DNA of 64,000 bases. Origin: Paenibacillus_E violae (GTDB lineage Bacteria > Bacillota > Bacilli > Paenibacillales > NBRC-103111). A program made the position numbers and the translations under genes. The notes beneath the pieces are model-generated. The model was not told where the DNA came from, ran no database searches, and worked only from the letters and a program-made list of their open reading frames with translations. Location: positions 868,001-932,000 of the forward strand of contig NZ_JAWCUD010000001.1 of the NCBI RefSeq assembly GCF_032461945.1. The letters run 5' to 3'. Below are positions 26,553 through 35,357 of the stretch, piece by piece. Within the stretch, counting starts at the first letter, position 1. Every line of letters starts with the position of its first letter.

Positions 26553-27320
26553 ATGGTTCATTTATCGCATATTCATTTTATTCGAGGCGAACGACATATT
26601 TTAAATGATGTGAATGTACATATTCAACCAGGTGAACACTGGGTATTGTTAGGTCGTAACGGATCGGGCAAAACAACGTTGCTCGAGATGATGAACGGTT
26701 ACGAATTCCCAAGTCGGGGAACCGTAGACGTGTTGGGAAACCGTTATGGCCAATGTGATGTGAGAGAAGTTCGTAAGAGAATTGGTTATATTTCACAGTC
26801 GCTAATGGAAAAACTAAATCTAAGCGATCCTGTTATTGAGGTTGTCGCTACCGGCGAGTATGCCTATCTCAGATTTTATCAAGAGATCCCGCAGGAAGTT
26901 TTGGATCGTGCAATGGTTATGCTGGAGCGGGTACGAATTCCTCATTTGGCTCATCAAACATTAGGCAGTTTGTCGCAGGGTGAACGGAAGAAAGTGATGC
27001 TTGCCAGGTCCTTGATGATGAAACCTTCTCTTCTGGTTTTGGATGAACCTGCTGCTGGCCTGGATTTATACGAGAGAGAACGCTTTTTAAGAGATGTCAA
27101 TGAACTTAGCAAGCAGGACATTACTGTCGTCTATGTGACGCATCATATTGAAGAAATTATTCCGTTAATTACGCATGTTGCCATCATCGAACAAGGGGAA
27201 TTAATTGCTGCTGGACCTAAGAAAGAGGTGCTGACGCCTGAAAATATCCGCAAAGCTTTTGACGTGGATATTGAATTGGAATGGTTTCAGGATCGACCGT
27301 GGATTAAGGTTTTGGATTAA
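26553..27320 (+). CDS. YlmA-like ABC ATPase
   Basis: 255 residues: Walker A LGRNGSGKTTLL near 35, signature LSQGERKKVMLARSL, Walker B LLVLDEPAAGLD, and H-loop VYVTHHIEEI. The sequence fits the YlmA/ModF-like group of cytoplasmic ATPases that have no obvious permease beside them. No membrane protein gene is adjacent here either, so transport is doubtful. GGATG upstream gives a modest ribosome site. Confidence 0.8.
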   Translation: MVHLSHIHFIRGERHILNDVNVHIQPGEHWVLLGRNGSGKTTLLEMMNGYEFPSRGTVDVLGNRYGQCDVREVRKRIGYISQSLMEKLNLSDPVIEVVATGEYAYLRFYQEIPQEVLDRAMVMLERVRIPHLAHQTLGSLSQGERKKVMLARSLMMKPSLLVLDEPAAGLDLYERERFLRDVNELSKQDITVVYVTHHIEEIIPLITHVAIIEQGELIAAGPKKEVLTPENIRKAFDVDIELEWFQDRPWIKVLD

Positions 27321-27349
27321 AGAAGTTAAAGAAGATAAAGGATGCGGCT

Positions 27350-28387
27350 ATGACACAAATTACGACATACATTGGTTCTTCGAATCACGGGTTTGCACAG
27401 TACGCGCAGGATGAAATCCGTAAATTATTTCCGCTCACCAAGTTCACTTTACTTGTGCCAACTGAAGTTTTTTTATTCGAAGTGCCGTCAGGTACGGAAG
27501 ATGCAGTAACACAAATGAAAGAGCAAGAACCGATTTTTCTTAGACATATTCAGCCTGTTTTTCAGCAATGGGAGATTACAAGAACTGAAGCGGATCTTGA
27601 ACATCTCAAAGGATGGTTAAAAAATGCACATGCAGAAGGGCTTGTTCACTCCGGTGAAAAAATAGCCATCCAAGTGCGTAAAGAAGACCGCGCTGATGTT
27701 CCCTATGCCCCATTTACAATCAAGGCTGCATTAGATGAAATACTTGTTTCGGAAGTTCATGCTGAACCGGTAGTTCGCTATGCTGACCAAATTATATCTA
27801 TCTACATCAATGCGAAAAAACTGTTTGTGGGAATATCTAAGCCAGCCGATAATTTGTCTGATTGGTCAGGCGGTGCCATTCGGTTTATGAAGGAAGAGGA
27901 CCAAATATCACGCGCCAAGTTCAAGCTTTTGGAAGCGGAGCAGCGATTTGGAATTGATTTTAGCATCGCTAGAACGGCACTTGATATCGGAGCCGCTCCA
28001 GGTGGTTGGACTTCGTTGTTATTAGAGCGCGGCTTGAAGGTTACGGCCATAGACCCTGCAGCAATGAGTCCAAGGCTGCTTGGCAACCCTAATCTCAAGA
28101 TTTACAAGAAAAATGCAAGCGATGTGAAGCTTCGGGATCAAGAGTTTGACTTGCTTGTTTGTGACATGAGTTGGGATCCCCGCCAAATGGGACGTTTGGT
28201 CGCAGATTTGCTGTATTCCCTGCAAAGTGGCGGCACAGCGATTATTACAGTCAAGCTGATGCATAAGAAACCGTTCCAAACGGTTCGCGATATTTTACGA
28301 ATTCTAGAGCCTTCTCTTTTCCTGCTTAAAGCGAAACAGCTGTTTCACAATCGGGAGGAATTGACGCTTTATTTGCAAAAGATGTAG
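27350..28387 (+). CDS. RlmM-like rRNA 2'-O-methyltransferase family protein
   Basis: 345 residues. The N-terminal 180 residues carry a THUMP-like RNA-binding region (IAIQVRKEDRADVPYAPFTIK). The C-terminal Rossmann fold has the SAM motif LDIGAAPGGWTSLLL, LLVCDMSWDPRQM and a catalytic-type Lys in IITVKLMHKK, as in RlmM/FtsJ enzymes. RlmM methylates C2498 of 23S rRNA in E. coli; the Firmicute target is not certain. The same architecture is annotated as a 23S rRNA methyltransferase in Bacilli. Confidence 0.75.
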   Translation: MTQITTYIGSSNHGFAQYAQDEIRKLFPLTKFTLLVPTEVFLFEVPSGTEDAVTQMKEQEPIFLRHIQPVFQQWEITRTEADLEHLKGWLKNAHAEGLVHSGEKIAIQVRKEDRADVPYAPFTIKAALDEILVSEVHAEPVVRYADQIISIYINAKKLFVGISKPADNLSDWSGGAIRFMKEEDQISRAKFKLLEAEQRFGIDFSIARTALDIGAAPGGWTSLLLERGLKVTAIDPAAMSPRLLGNPNLKIYKKNASDVKLRDQEFDLLVCDMSWDPRQMGRLVADLLYSLQSGGTAIITVKLMHKKPFQTVRDILRILEPSLFLLKAKQLFHNREELTLYLQKM

Positions 28388-28469
28388 TATTTTTGGAAAA
28401 TAATGTAGATTTTTATCTTGGGCCCTTTTATAATCAATGTAATTATTACTTGATGAAGGGGGCTTTTTT

Positions 28470-30122
28470 ATCGTAAGCCAGAAGAAGAATTGGATTGGAA
28501 CTTGTATCGGTGGAAGATACCATATGGTATCTTTGTTAGGGCAAGGAGGGATGAGTCAAGTTTACTTAGTAGAAGATCAAAAGCTAAAAGGAAAGTTGTG
28601 GGCTGTTAAGGAAGTCCTTCCATCTGAACAAGACGGGGCATCCTTTCTGGAAGAAGCGGAAATGCTCGCAAGACTTCATCATCCCCAACTGCCGCAGTTG
28701 GTTGATTATTTTACAAACGAAGATGGGACAGGCTTTTTGGTTATGGATTATATTCAAGGACCAACGCTTCAAGATTTATTTGAAGAAAAAGGGCGAGAAC
28801 TGCATACGACCAAAGTCGTTCATATCGCGTTTCAGTTATGTGAAATTCTGCATTATTTGCATACATTCCAGCCTCGCCCGATTATATACCGGGATCTCAA
28901 GCCCTCCAATATTATGTTGAATGAGCAATCGCAAGTTAGGCTAATTGATTTTGGCGTTGCGAGACATTTCACACAAGGCAAACAGACGGATACGATGCAA
29001 ATGGGGACGATCGGTTTTGCTGCTCCTGAGCAATTTATGGGCTTACAAACCGATGCGCGTTCTGATTTATATTCACTTGGTGCCATGCTTTACTACTTAT
29101 TTACGGGTGGTCAGTATGCCTATCTCACTCATAAGTCTTTGGATCAATTACATCCTGAACTCCCGGAAACACTTACTTCAACCATACGTTTACTTCTGCA
29201 AGAGCATCCTCAGCACCGCTGCCAATCCGCCATGGAAGTGAAGATGAGACTTCGTTCCATTTACCCCGATCCCGCGCACACGACGAATTATCAAAAACAT
29301 TCCAATCCATTGCTGCCACAGGATAAATTAATTATAGTCGGAGGTCTTTTTGCCGGCGTAGGATCGACATTTCTGGCAGTTACACTAGCTAGAATCTTTA
29401 ACGCCCTCCAGTTCCCGAACGCGCTTGTTGAACAACCGACCATCGAACCTGACTTGTACATGCTTTTATATGGTGATTTGAGAGCCCCTAAGAATTACAA
29501 ATTTGCAGCTCATTCAATGAGAGAGCAAGATCAAAGTTTAATTTCTTCTACTCCTTGGGATAAAGGATACTCAACATGGTTCCCCATTCATCCTGACGGA
29601 TTTCATGAAGAGTGGCAGCCTGCAGATTCATTTAAGCTTCTACATACAATCAAAAAGCCAATTGTTCTATGGGACATATCGACTCAATGGGAGCATCCTT
29701 CCGTTCAGGAACTCTGCCATAGTGCAGATGAGATTATCGTAGTTCTTGATCCTTCCCCGGGCAAATGCAATCGGCCTAGCTCGCGTGCTAATTTCGAGCG
29801 GTTTCATTCCTATCAGCAGCGTGGGAAAAAAGTGCACTATGTTGCTAATGGAAATATGCAAAATCACTTTCGTAATGAATGGGTGACATCGCTTCCAGCC
29901 TCTCCGTTGTGCACATTGCCTGAGCTCCCTAGAGGGGAAGTCATGCGCGCAGTTTGGAAAGGAGAGTACCTCCAGGATCGGCCCGAAGTGTTAGAACAAT
30001 TAATGACGTCATTGTCACCACTTCTGAAGGAGATCCTACCAGAGAGTCGTTTAGATGTTAACGCAGGCAAGAAAACGGAAAATTCCTTATTTTCAAAATT
30101 AAAAAAGATCAGCAATCGTTAA
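28470..30122 (+). CDS. Ser/Thr protein kinase with degenerate ParA-like C-terminal domain
   Basis: 550 residues if translation starts at ATC 28470, seven bases after AAGGGGG; the first ATG (28524) would remove IGTCIGGRY, a typical kinase opening. Visible motifs are the Gly loop GQGGMSQVYL, Lys in WAVKEV, catalytic YRDLKPSN and LIDFGVAR, and an activation loop rich in Thr (TDTMQMGT). After about residue 285 comes a ParA/MinD-like region: GGLFAGVGSTFLAV lacks the Walker Lys, and later strands (IVLWDIS, DEIIVVLDPSP, VHYVANG) follow the ATPase fold. No membrane helix or PASTA repeats. Located before the Tad locus, whose last gene encodes an FHA protein, it probably phosphorylates a pilus or FHA partner. 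A TATAAT lies at 28429. Confidence 0.8.
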   Translation: MVSQKKNWIGTCIGGRYHMVSLLGQGGMSQVYLVEDQKLKGKLWAVKEVLPSEQDGASFLEEAEMLARLHHPQLPQLVDYFTNEDGTGFLVMDYIQGPTLQDLFEEKGRELHTTKVVHIAFQLCEILHYLHTFQPRPIIYRDLKPSNIMLNEQSQVRLIDFGVARHFTQGKQTDTMQMGTIGFAAPEQFMGLQTDARSDLYSLGAMLYYLFTGGQYAYLTHKSLDQLHPELPETLTSTIRLLLQEHPQHRCQSAMEVKMRLRSIYPDPAHTTNYQKHSNPLLPQDKLIIVGGLFAGVGSTFLAVTLARIFNALQFPNALVEQPTIEPDLYMLLYGDLRAPKNYKFAAHSMREQDQSLISSTPWDKGYSTWFPIHPDGFHEEWQPADSFKLLHTIKKPIVLWDISTQWEHPSVQELCHSADEIIVVLDPSPGKCNRPSSRANFERFHSYQQRGKKVHYVANGNMQNHFRNEWVTSLPASPLCTLPELPRGEVMRAVWKGEYLQDRPEVLEQLMTSLSPLLKEILPESRLDVNAGKKTENSLFSKLKKISNR

Positions 30123-30209
30123 GTTATAGCCAATTTTGACCAAACGGATGAGAAATATGCTATGATATTGCATGATTAAACAAGCTTGAATGCAAAGGGG
30201 CAGTTAGTT

Positions 30210-30722
30210 ATGGAAAAACGATTTGCTAGAGAATCCAGATGCTTCAAAACATCACGCATTTTTCCCACAGATGTGAATAATCACAACACGCTGTTTGGCG
30301 GAAAGCTGATGTCCTACATTGATGATATTGCTTCGATTGCTGCACATAAACATTGTCGGAGATCCGTTGTCACTGCATCAACCGATTCAGTTGACTTTTT
30401 GTATCCGATCCACACTTCGGATTCTGTCTGCTTGGAATCATTTGTGACTTGGACAGGGAAAAGCTCAATGGAGGTTTTTGTGAAAGTCGTTACGGAGGAT
30501 TTGAAAACCGGAGAAAGAAAAATTGCTGCGACTTCCTTCCTGACTTTTGTTGCCTTAGATGACAATAAGGTGCCGGTTGAGGTACCTCATGTGATTCCGG
30601 AAACGGAGGAAGAGACGAAACTGCATGAATCGGCACCGCAGCGGGCAGAGATGAGACGTATCCGCAGAGGTGAAAGTAAAAGGCTTGCTGGATTTTTCAC
30701 GATGAAATATCCTTGGGAATAA
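30210..30722 (+). CDS. Hotdog-fold acyl-CoA thioesterase
   Basis: 170 residues from ATG 30210, nine bases after AAAGGGG. It is an acyl-CoA thioesterase of the YciA/BACH type: NNHNTLFGGKLMSYIDDIASIAA gives the Asn/Gly/Asp active-site helix, and SVDFLYPIH and KSSMEVFVKV the following strands. Such enzymes hydrolyse acyl-CoA in the cytoplasm. A paralogue is at 58097. Its location between the kinase and the Tad genes may be chance. Confidence 0.85.
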   Translation: MEKRFARESRCFKTSRIFPTDVNNHNTLFGGKLMSYIDDIASIAAHKHCRRSVVTASTDSVDFLYPIHTSDSVCLESFVTWTGKSSMEVFVKVVTEDLKTGERKIAATSFLTFVALDDNKVPVEVPHVIPETEEETKLHESAPQRAEMRRIRRGESKRLAGFFTMKYPWE

Positions 30723-30727
30723 AGGGA

Positions 30728-30755
30728 TTGATTTTTCGGTAAAATGTGGTACAAT
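30728..30755 (+). promoter_or_regulatory. Promoter in front of Tad leader
   Basis: TTGATT (30728-30733), 16-base spacer, TACAAT (30750-30755). It starts six bases after the thioesterase stop and would produce an RNA beginning near 30762. Confidence 0.55.
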
Positions 30756-30761
30756 TTGGAT

Positions 30762-30830
30762 AAATTGTTGGACGAGCGGAAGCACCGCTGGTTTTGGAGA
30801 TCATCTCTGAAATCGGCGCGTGCTTTTTTT
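30762..30830 (+). ncRNA. Structured leader ending in a strong terminator (attenuator or sRNA)
   Basis: A hairpin with about 19 pairs and one bulge (30781-30799 with 30805-30824) is followed by seven T. It stands between a promoter and the Tad operon. A shorter hairpin AGCGG/CCGCT (30775-30789) shares the bases of the terminator's 5' arm, so the two cannot coexist, the usual layout of an attenuator. It matches no riboswitch consensus known to me. It could also simply end the thioesterase transcript. Confidence 0.5.
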
Positions 30831-30862
30831 GTTTTTCCTTCAATGATAAGGAGGATGTTGCT

Positions 30863-30955
30863 TTGAAAGCTGCTACTGCGATTCGCCTGGCGATCGTACT
30901 TGGGGTGATTGGTCTTGTATTAATAGGGAGTGGCGTATACAGCCAATTCTCTTGA
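30863..30955 (+). CDS. 30-residue single-span membrane peptide
   Basis: A small gene starting at TTG 30863, eight bases after a perfect AAGGAGG. The product is a two-charge N-terminus (MKAATAIR) followed by one hydrophobic span (LAIVLGVIGLVLIGSGV) and YSQFS. It resembles the first helix of CpaB/RcpC-type Tad proteins but has no SAF domain after it. It is first in the Tad operon, 26 bases before tadZ. Function unknown. Confidence 0.6.
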   Translation: MKAATAIRLAIVLGVIGLVLIGSGVYSQFS

Positions 30956-30981
30956 TTTTAAAGCGATAGGAGGGGGTTTGG

Positions 30982-32100
30982 ATGAAAAGGTTTCAACTCT
31001 ATGTATTGGATGATGACGAGGAATATGCGCAGCGACTGGCCTCCTATATACGTGCCTCCGAGTTCGGGGAACGCATGCAGGTGAAGCTTTTTTCGAAAGC
31101 AGAATTGATCTTAGAGGTTCTTGAGGCCAAGCAGGCTGTAGGCGTGTTGTTGCTGTCGGAGACCTATTATCGTCTTCTATTGGATCGGAGAACTAACCTT
31201 CACAAGATGATTTTAAGCGAAACGATAACGAACTCACTAGATGCAGAGACGAAGGTTCCATTTTTGTACCGGTTTCAATCTTTGCACCATTTGCTTACAC
31301 GACTTCAGGCTTTCTATGCCGAAAAGCTGAACGAGGAGAGAAGCAGTCACGGGACTAATAAAACCACCGTCATCTCTGTTTATAGCTCAAGTGGAAATAG
31401 TGGTAAGACCATGACGGCTATTCATCTAGCCAAACAGCTTTCCTTTCGTGGCGAGCGAGTCTTTTATCTAAGCCTGGAATCTGTCAGTTCAGCTTCACTT
31501 TGGCTGATGGGTGAAACAGGGCGATTTTCTCAATTAATATACTACTTGAAAAGTTCGCCTGAATTACTCGGGCCTAAGCTGCAATTACTGAAATCAGTTG
31601 ACCCGCAGCTGCGGTTTGATTATTTGTCGCCTAATGATCAGATTAGGGAAATGCAAGAAATAAGCGGAGAACAGATTCGAGTTCTCATCGACGCACTTAT
31701 ATCTTTGAATGAATATGAGTATATCATCATAGATCTGGAAGCTTCCGTTCATCCACGAATTGTAAAAGGATTAGAGGTCAGTGATCATATCATTTGGTTG
31801 GTTCGGGATGATTTGAATGATGTTTATAAAACGAAGGTGCTATATAAGCAACTGGGTGCGATGCACAATGTTCATTTTGTAATGAATAAGTATATTGGCA
31901 TGCAGACGAATGATTTTTCTGAGCTTGGCCGTGAGATTGCTTTTAACCTTCCTTATATTCCGGAGTGGAAAAGTATAAGATCTCCAGAGCAGATGTGGGC
32001 ATCCAGTTTATTCTCGGAACAGGCCTATGAGATGGCTGCAGCTCTTTGTATCAGCTATAAAACTTCTGTATCAAGAGCTGAAGGGGCTGTAGCTTCTTGA
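30982..32100 (+). CDS. tadZ: TadZ/CpaE-like pilus localisation ATPase
   Basis: 372 residues from ATG 30982 behind AGGAGGGGG. Residues 1-110 form a receiver-like domain (LYVLDDDEEYAQRLASYI) of the atypical kind found in TadZ. Residues 125-350 are a MinD/ParA fold: Walker A SSSGNSGKTMTAIHLA near 137, EYIIIDLEASVHPR as switch region, and DHIIWLVRDD. TadZ proteins position the Tad secretion apparatus. The sequence lacks the first Lys of deviant Walker A motifs, so ATPase activity is uncertain. Confidence 0.8.
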   Translation: MKRFQLYVLDDDEEYAQRLASYIRASEFGERMQVKLFSKAELILEVLEAKQAVGVLLLSETYYRLLLDRRTNLHKMILSETITNSLDAETKVPFLYRFQSLHHLLTRLQAFYAEKLNEERSSHGTNKTTVISVYSSSGNSGKTMTAIHLAKQLSFRGERVFYLSLESVSSASLWLMGETGRFSQLIYYLKSSPELLGPKLQLLKSVDPQLRFDYLSPNDQIREMQEISGEQIRVLIDALISLNEYEYIIIDLEASVHPRIVKGLEVSDHIIWLVRDDLNDVYKTKVLYKQLGAMHNVHFVMNKYIGMQTNDFSELGREIAFNLPYIPEWKSIRSPEQMWASSLFSEQAYEMAAALCISYKTSVSRAEGAVAS

Positions 32101-33359
32101 AACAAAGTCAATTTGTGATGTTGAAGCAGCAGATCAAGGAAAAGCTTGATCTTTCAAGCACGATCAGTGATGCCAAGTTGAGGGAGCTTATTGAAGAAGC
32201 AATTTTCCTAACATCATCGGAGGAAAAATGGACGTCGAACGAAATACACGCTTCCGTTAAACGTATGTTTGATTCATTTCGCGGATTGGACATCTTACAA
32301 CCGCTTATCGATGACCCCTCTGTTACTGAAATTATGGTTAATGGGCATGAGCATATATTTTTTGAGCGGAGAGGAGCAGTTGAGCGATACGCATACTCTT
32401 TAGAAAGTGCAGAGAAGCTTGAGGATCTTATCCAGATGATTGTGTCAAAAGTGAATAGGATCGTTAATCAATCAACACCGATTGTCGATGCCCGGCTGCA
32501 AGATGGTTCAAGGGTTAATATTGTGCTTCCGCCAGCCTCATTGAGTGGGCCAACGTTGACAATTCGAAAATTCCCTGAAAAGCCGCTGCTTATGGAGGAT
32601 CTGATCCAGATGGGGAGTATATCTGCGGAGGCAGCGGAAGTTCTTCAGGTGCTGGTTGAGTCTGGATATAACATTTTTATCGGAGGTGGTACAGGTTCTG
32701 GGAAAACAACTTTTCTTAATGCGTTAAGCAGCTGGATACCCGCTCATGAACGTATTATTACGATTGAAGATTCGGCCGAGCTTCAAATACAGACCGTACC
32801 CAACTTGGTAAGAATGGAAACCAGAAACGCCAATACGGAGGGAAGAGGTGAAATTACCATACGGGATCTAATTCGCGCTTCGCTTCGGATGAGGCCGAAT
32901 CGCATTATTGTTGGGGAGGTTCGTGGTGCTGAAGCACTAGATATGTTATCGGCAATGAACACTGGTCATGACGGTAGCTTAAGTACTGGCCATGGTAACA
33001 CCTCAGTGGATATGTTGAGCAGACTTGAAACCATGGTGCTAAGTGGTGCTTCCCTGCCGATTGAGGTTATCCGTAAGCAGATTGCTTCGGCACTCGATGT
33101 GATGATTCATATCAGCCGAATTCGTGATCGAACGCGGAAGGTGACTGAAATTCATGAAGTTATTGGATTGAAGGATGGTGAAGTTCAGCTCCACCCGTTG
33201 TTTTTATTCGAGGAAAGAGGGGAAGTGACAGACGCTAAGGTAACCGGAGAGCTTGTGTATACAGGCAACCCACTACGAAGCATGCACAAAATACGTATGG
33301 CTGGCAAAAGGCTGCCAACTTGGTTTTCACACAGAAAGGAAGAGTGTGGAACTGAATGA
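32097..33359 (+). CDS. tadA: TadA/CpaF secretion ATPase
   Basis: 420 residues from TTG 32097, which overlaps the tadZ stop. The GspE-like ATPase core has Walker A GGGTGSGKTTFL near 197, IITIEDSAEL, RMRPNRIIVGEVRG (Walker B) and GHDGSLSTGHGN (His box). The N-terminal domain contains ITEIMVNGHEHIFFERRG, typical of the TadA/CpaF group. It powers assembly of Flp pilus from the cytoplasm. Overlaps with both neighbours indicate tight coupling. Confidence 0.93.
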   Translation: MKQSQFVMLKQQIKEKLDLSSTISDAKLRELIEEAIFLTSSEEKWTSNEIHASVKRMFDSFRGLDILQPLIDDPSVTEIMVNGHEHIFFERRGAVERYAYSLESAEKLEDLIQMIVSKVNRIVNQSTPIVDARLQDGSRVNIVLPPASLSGPTLTIRKFPEKPLLMEDLIQMGSISAEAAEVLQVLVESGYNIFIGGGTGSGKTTFLNALSSWIPAHERIITIEDSAELQIQTVPNLVRMETRNANTEGRGEITIRDLIRASLRMRPNRIIVGEVRGAEALDMLSAMNTGHDGSLSTGHGNTSVDMLSRLETMVLSGASLPIEVIRKQIASALDVMIHISRIRDRTRKVTEIHEVIGLKDGEVQLHPLFLFEERGEVTDAKVTGELVYTGNPLRSMHKIRMAGKRLPTWFSHRKEECGTE

Positions 33360-34246
33360 AAATTATATTACTTATTGTCCTGTCGGGAACAATCAGTTGG
33401 ATGCTCCTGTTATTCTTGGAGAGACGCCGGCAAAGCAGCGGTCCTGCTGAGAAGAAGGCTAATACTGGAGATGTCCACCATCCCCAACGCCATTCCGTCC
33501 TCACATTAGTAGATTACAATTGCTATCAATTGACTCCTCGTGAAAAATTGAGCGCCATCCTAATGCTCGCTTTACCTGCTTTTGTTGTTGGTTATATTTT
33601 CTATAAAAGCTTCGTTCTTGCTGCAGCTTTTTCAGCAGTCGGACTGATGTTTCCCCGCATTCGCAAACAGCAATTAATTCAGTTACGCAAAAATAAACTT
33701 TTTGTTCAATTCAAACAAGCGCTAAGCTGTTTATCCTCTTCCATGGCGGTCGGGAAGTCCATTGAAAGTGCTTTTCAAGAGGCATTAGAGGACTTAAGGT
33801 TGCTTTATCCTGACCCTGATTGTCTAATTGTTGTTGAATTCAGTGTCATTTGCCGAAAGGTTGAGAACGGCGAGCCCATAGAGGCAGCGCTGAAGCATTT
33901 GGCAGATCGCAGTCATTTAGAAGATATCATCAGTTTCACGGACGTCTTCCTTACCTGTAAGCGTACAGGCGGAAATTTGGTGGAGGTGATGAAGCGTACA
34001 GCAACAGTCATTGGTGAAAAACTTGAAATTACTCAGGATATCAACGTCATGATTGCACAGAAGCGATTTGAGTCTAGAGTGCTATTGTTTGCTCCGATTG
34101 TCATTGTTGCCGTGCTTTCCTTTTCATCACCGGAGTATATGCAGCCTCTTTATTCAGGGAGCGGGACCCTCATCATGAGTGCGAGCCTGCTCTTGCTAGG
34201 CGGATGTTATGTGCTCACTCAAAAAATTATGAATATTAAGGTGTAG
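33356..34246 (+). CDS. tadB: TadB-like inner-membrane platform protein
   Basis: 296 residues; ATG 33356 overlaps the tadA stop by four bases. A first membrane helix (residues 1-20), two more near 75-105, a T2SF domain (FKQALSCLSSSMAVGKSIESAFQEAL ... TFTDVFLTCKRTGGNLVEVM) and two C-terminal helices match TadB. It forms, with TadC, the membrane platform on which TadA acts. Confidence 0.85.
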   Translation: MKIILLIVLSGTISWMLLLFLERRRQSSGPAEKKANTGDVHHPQRHSVLTLVDYNCYQLTPREKLSAILMLALPAFVVGYIFYKSFVLAAAFSAVGLMFPRIRKQQLIQLRKNKLFVQFKQALSCLSSSMAVGKSIESAFQEALEDLRLLYPDPDCLIVVEFSVICRKVENGEPIEAALKHLADRSHLEDIISFTDVFLTCKRTGGNLVEVMKRTATVIGEKLEITQDINVMIAQKRFESRVLLFAPIVIVAVLSFSSPEYMQPLYSGSGTLIMSASLLLLGGCYVLTQKIMNIKV

Positions 34247-34247
34247 C

Positions 34248-35114
34248 ATGTGGATCAATTATTTGCTCATATTCGAAATGTTGGCAATTCTCATCTTGCT
34301 GTTGTGTGGGCGCAAAAGATATGCAGATATCATTACCGCTTACCCCTATCCCTTTTGGATCAAATTACTATTTCCTTGTAGTTATTTAATCGTTGATCAG
34401 CTGCGTTTGATGGAAAAATTGCCGGATTTCACCTCCAAAATCCACCATCATTTAATTAAATTATATGGCAGAAGTTTATCTGCCTATGGGAGTAAGTGGT
34501 TTTTTGCAGAGATAATCTCGATGAGTTTGCTATCTGTAGTGATTGTCACTCTTTTCTCGGCGCTCGCAGGGGGAGATGCATCACTCTTGGTCTTTGGTTT
34601 CATTGTAGCGATTGTCATTCCAATACTCATGGTACGCGATTTGGAAGTGAAAATCAGGAAGAAACAGCTTTTAATGATCATGGAATTGCCTGAAGTATTA
34701 AGCACTATTGTGCTGCTAGTTAATGCTGGAGAAACCGTCAATCGCGCATGGATTCGCTGTGTCGAGGTTAGGCCTCATAAAGCGCAATCGCCGCTTTACA
34801 TTGAACTTTCGCAAGCTGTTCATGAACTGGAGATGAACGTCTCATTTTCAAAAGTGATGGAAGACTTTAGCAAACGCTGTGCGCTGCATGAGGTATCTTT
34901 GTTTACTTCAGCCATCCTGCTCAACTATAAACGAGGAGGAAGTGACTTCGTTACGGCACTTCATTCGCTATCCCTGGAACTTTGGCAGCGCAGAAAATCA
35001 GTTGCCCGAACGCTAGGAGAGGAAGCCTCCTCTAAGCTTGTTTTTCCCATGGTACTTATTTTTGTTGTGGTGATGGTGATTGTGGCCATGCCGGCATTAC
35101 TAATGATGAAATAA
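34248..35114 (+). CDS. tadC: TadC-like inner-membrane platform protein
   Basis: 288 residues one base after tadB. Membrane helices at the N-terminus and near 95-130, a T2SF domain (LPEVLSTIVLLVNAGETVNRAW, SAILLNYKRGGSDFVTAL) and a C-terminal helix VFPMVLIFVVVMVIVAMPAL. The pairing of two single-domain T2SF proteins is diagnostic for Tad, in contrast to the two-domain PilC of the other pilus locus at 14859. Confidence 0.85.
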   Translation: MWINYLLIFEMLAILILLLCGRKRYADIITAYPYPFWIKLLFPCSYLIVDQLRLMEKLPDFTSKIHHHLIKLYGRSLSAYGSKWFFAEIISMSLLSVVIVTLFSALAGGDASLLVFGFIVAIVIPILMVRDLEVKIRKKQLLMIMELPEVLSTIVLLVNAGETVNRAWIRCVEVRPHKAQSPLYIELSQAVHELEMNVSFSKVMEDFSKRCALHEVSLFTSAILLNYKRGGSDFVTALHSLSLELWQRRKSVARTLGEEASSKLVFPMVLIFVVVMVIVAMPALLMMK

Positions 35115-35126
35115 TGGAGGTAAGAA

Positions 35127-35357
35127 ATGATGAGAAACATGAGGGAAGGGTTGAAATCATTTTGGAAAGAGGAAGATGGACTCGGTACTTTAGAGATTTT
35201 ATTGATTGTAGCTGTGCTTGTTGCCATAGCAATTATCTTTAGAAAATGGATAGTCTCGTGGTTCCAAAAGCTGATTGGGGATGCCAATTCTGACCTCAAA
35301 GACAATAGTAAGGTGGCTCCCTGTGCGCCAAGTCCAACTACTAGCTGTGCGCCATAG
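35127..35357 (+). CDS. flp: Flp-type pilin
   Basis: 76 residues from ATG 35127, seven bases after TGGAGG. Leader with EEDGLG followed by TLEILLIVAVLVAIAIIF fits a Flp1-like prepilin cut after Gly, with Glu at +3 of the printed motif. The short, Pro- and Cys-containing tail (CAPSPTTSCAP) is unusual and could form a disulfide or be a surface-exposed end. It is likely the main subunit of this pilus. The next gene begins inside its last 35 bases in another frame. Confidence 0.8.
   Translation: MMRNMREGLKSFWKEEDGLGTLEILLIVAVLVAIAIIFRKWIVSWFQKLIGDANSDLKDNSKVAPCAPSPTTSCAP

Noticed and set aside
28453..28476. ATG 28453 as a leader peptide or frameshifted kinase start
   Set aside because: It lacks a ribosome site and stops after seven codons; kept only as an alternative to AUC initiation.
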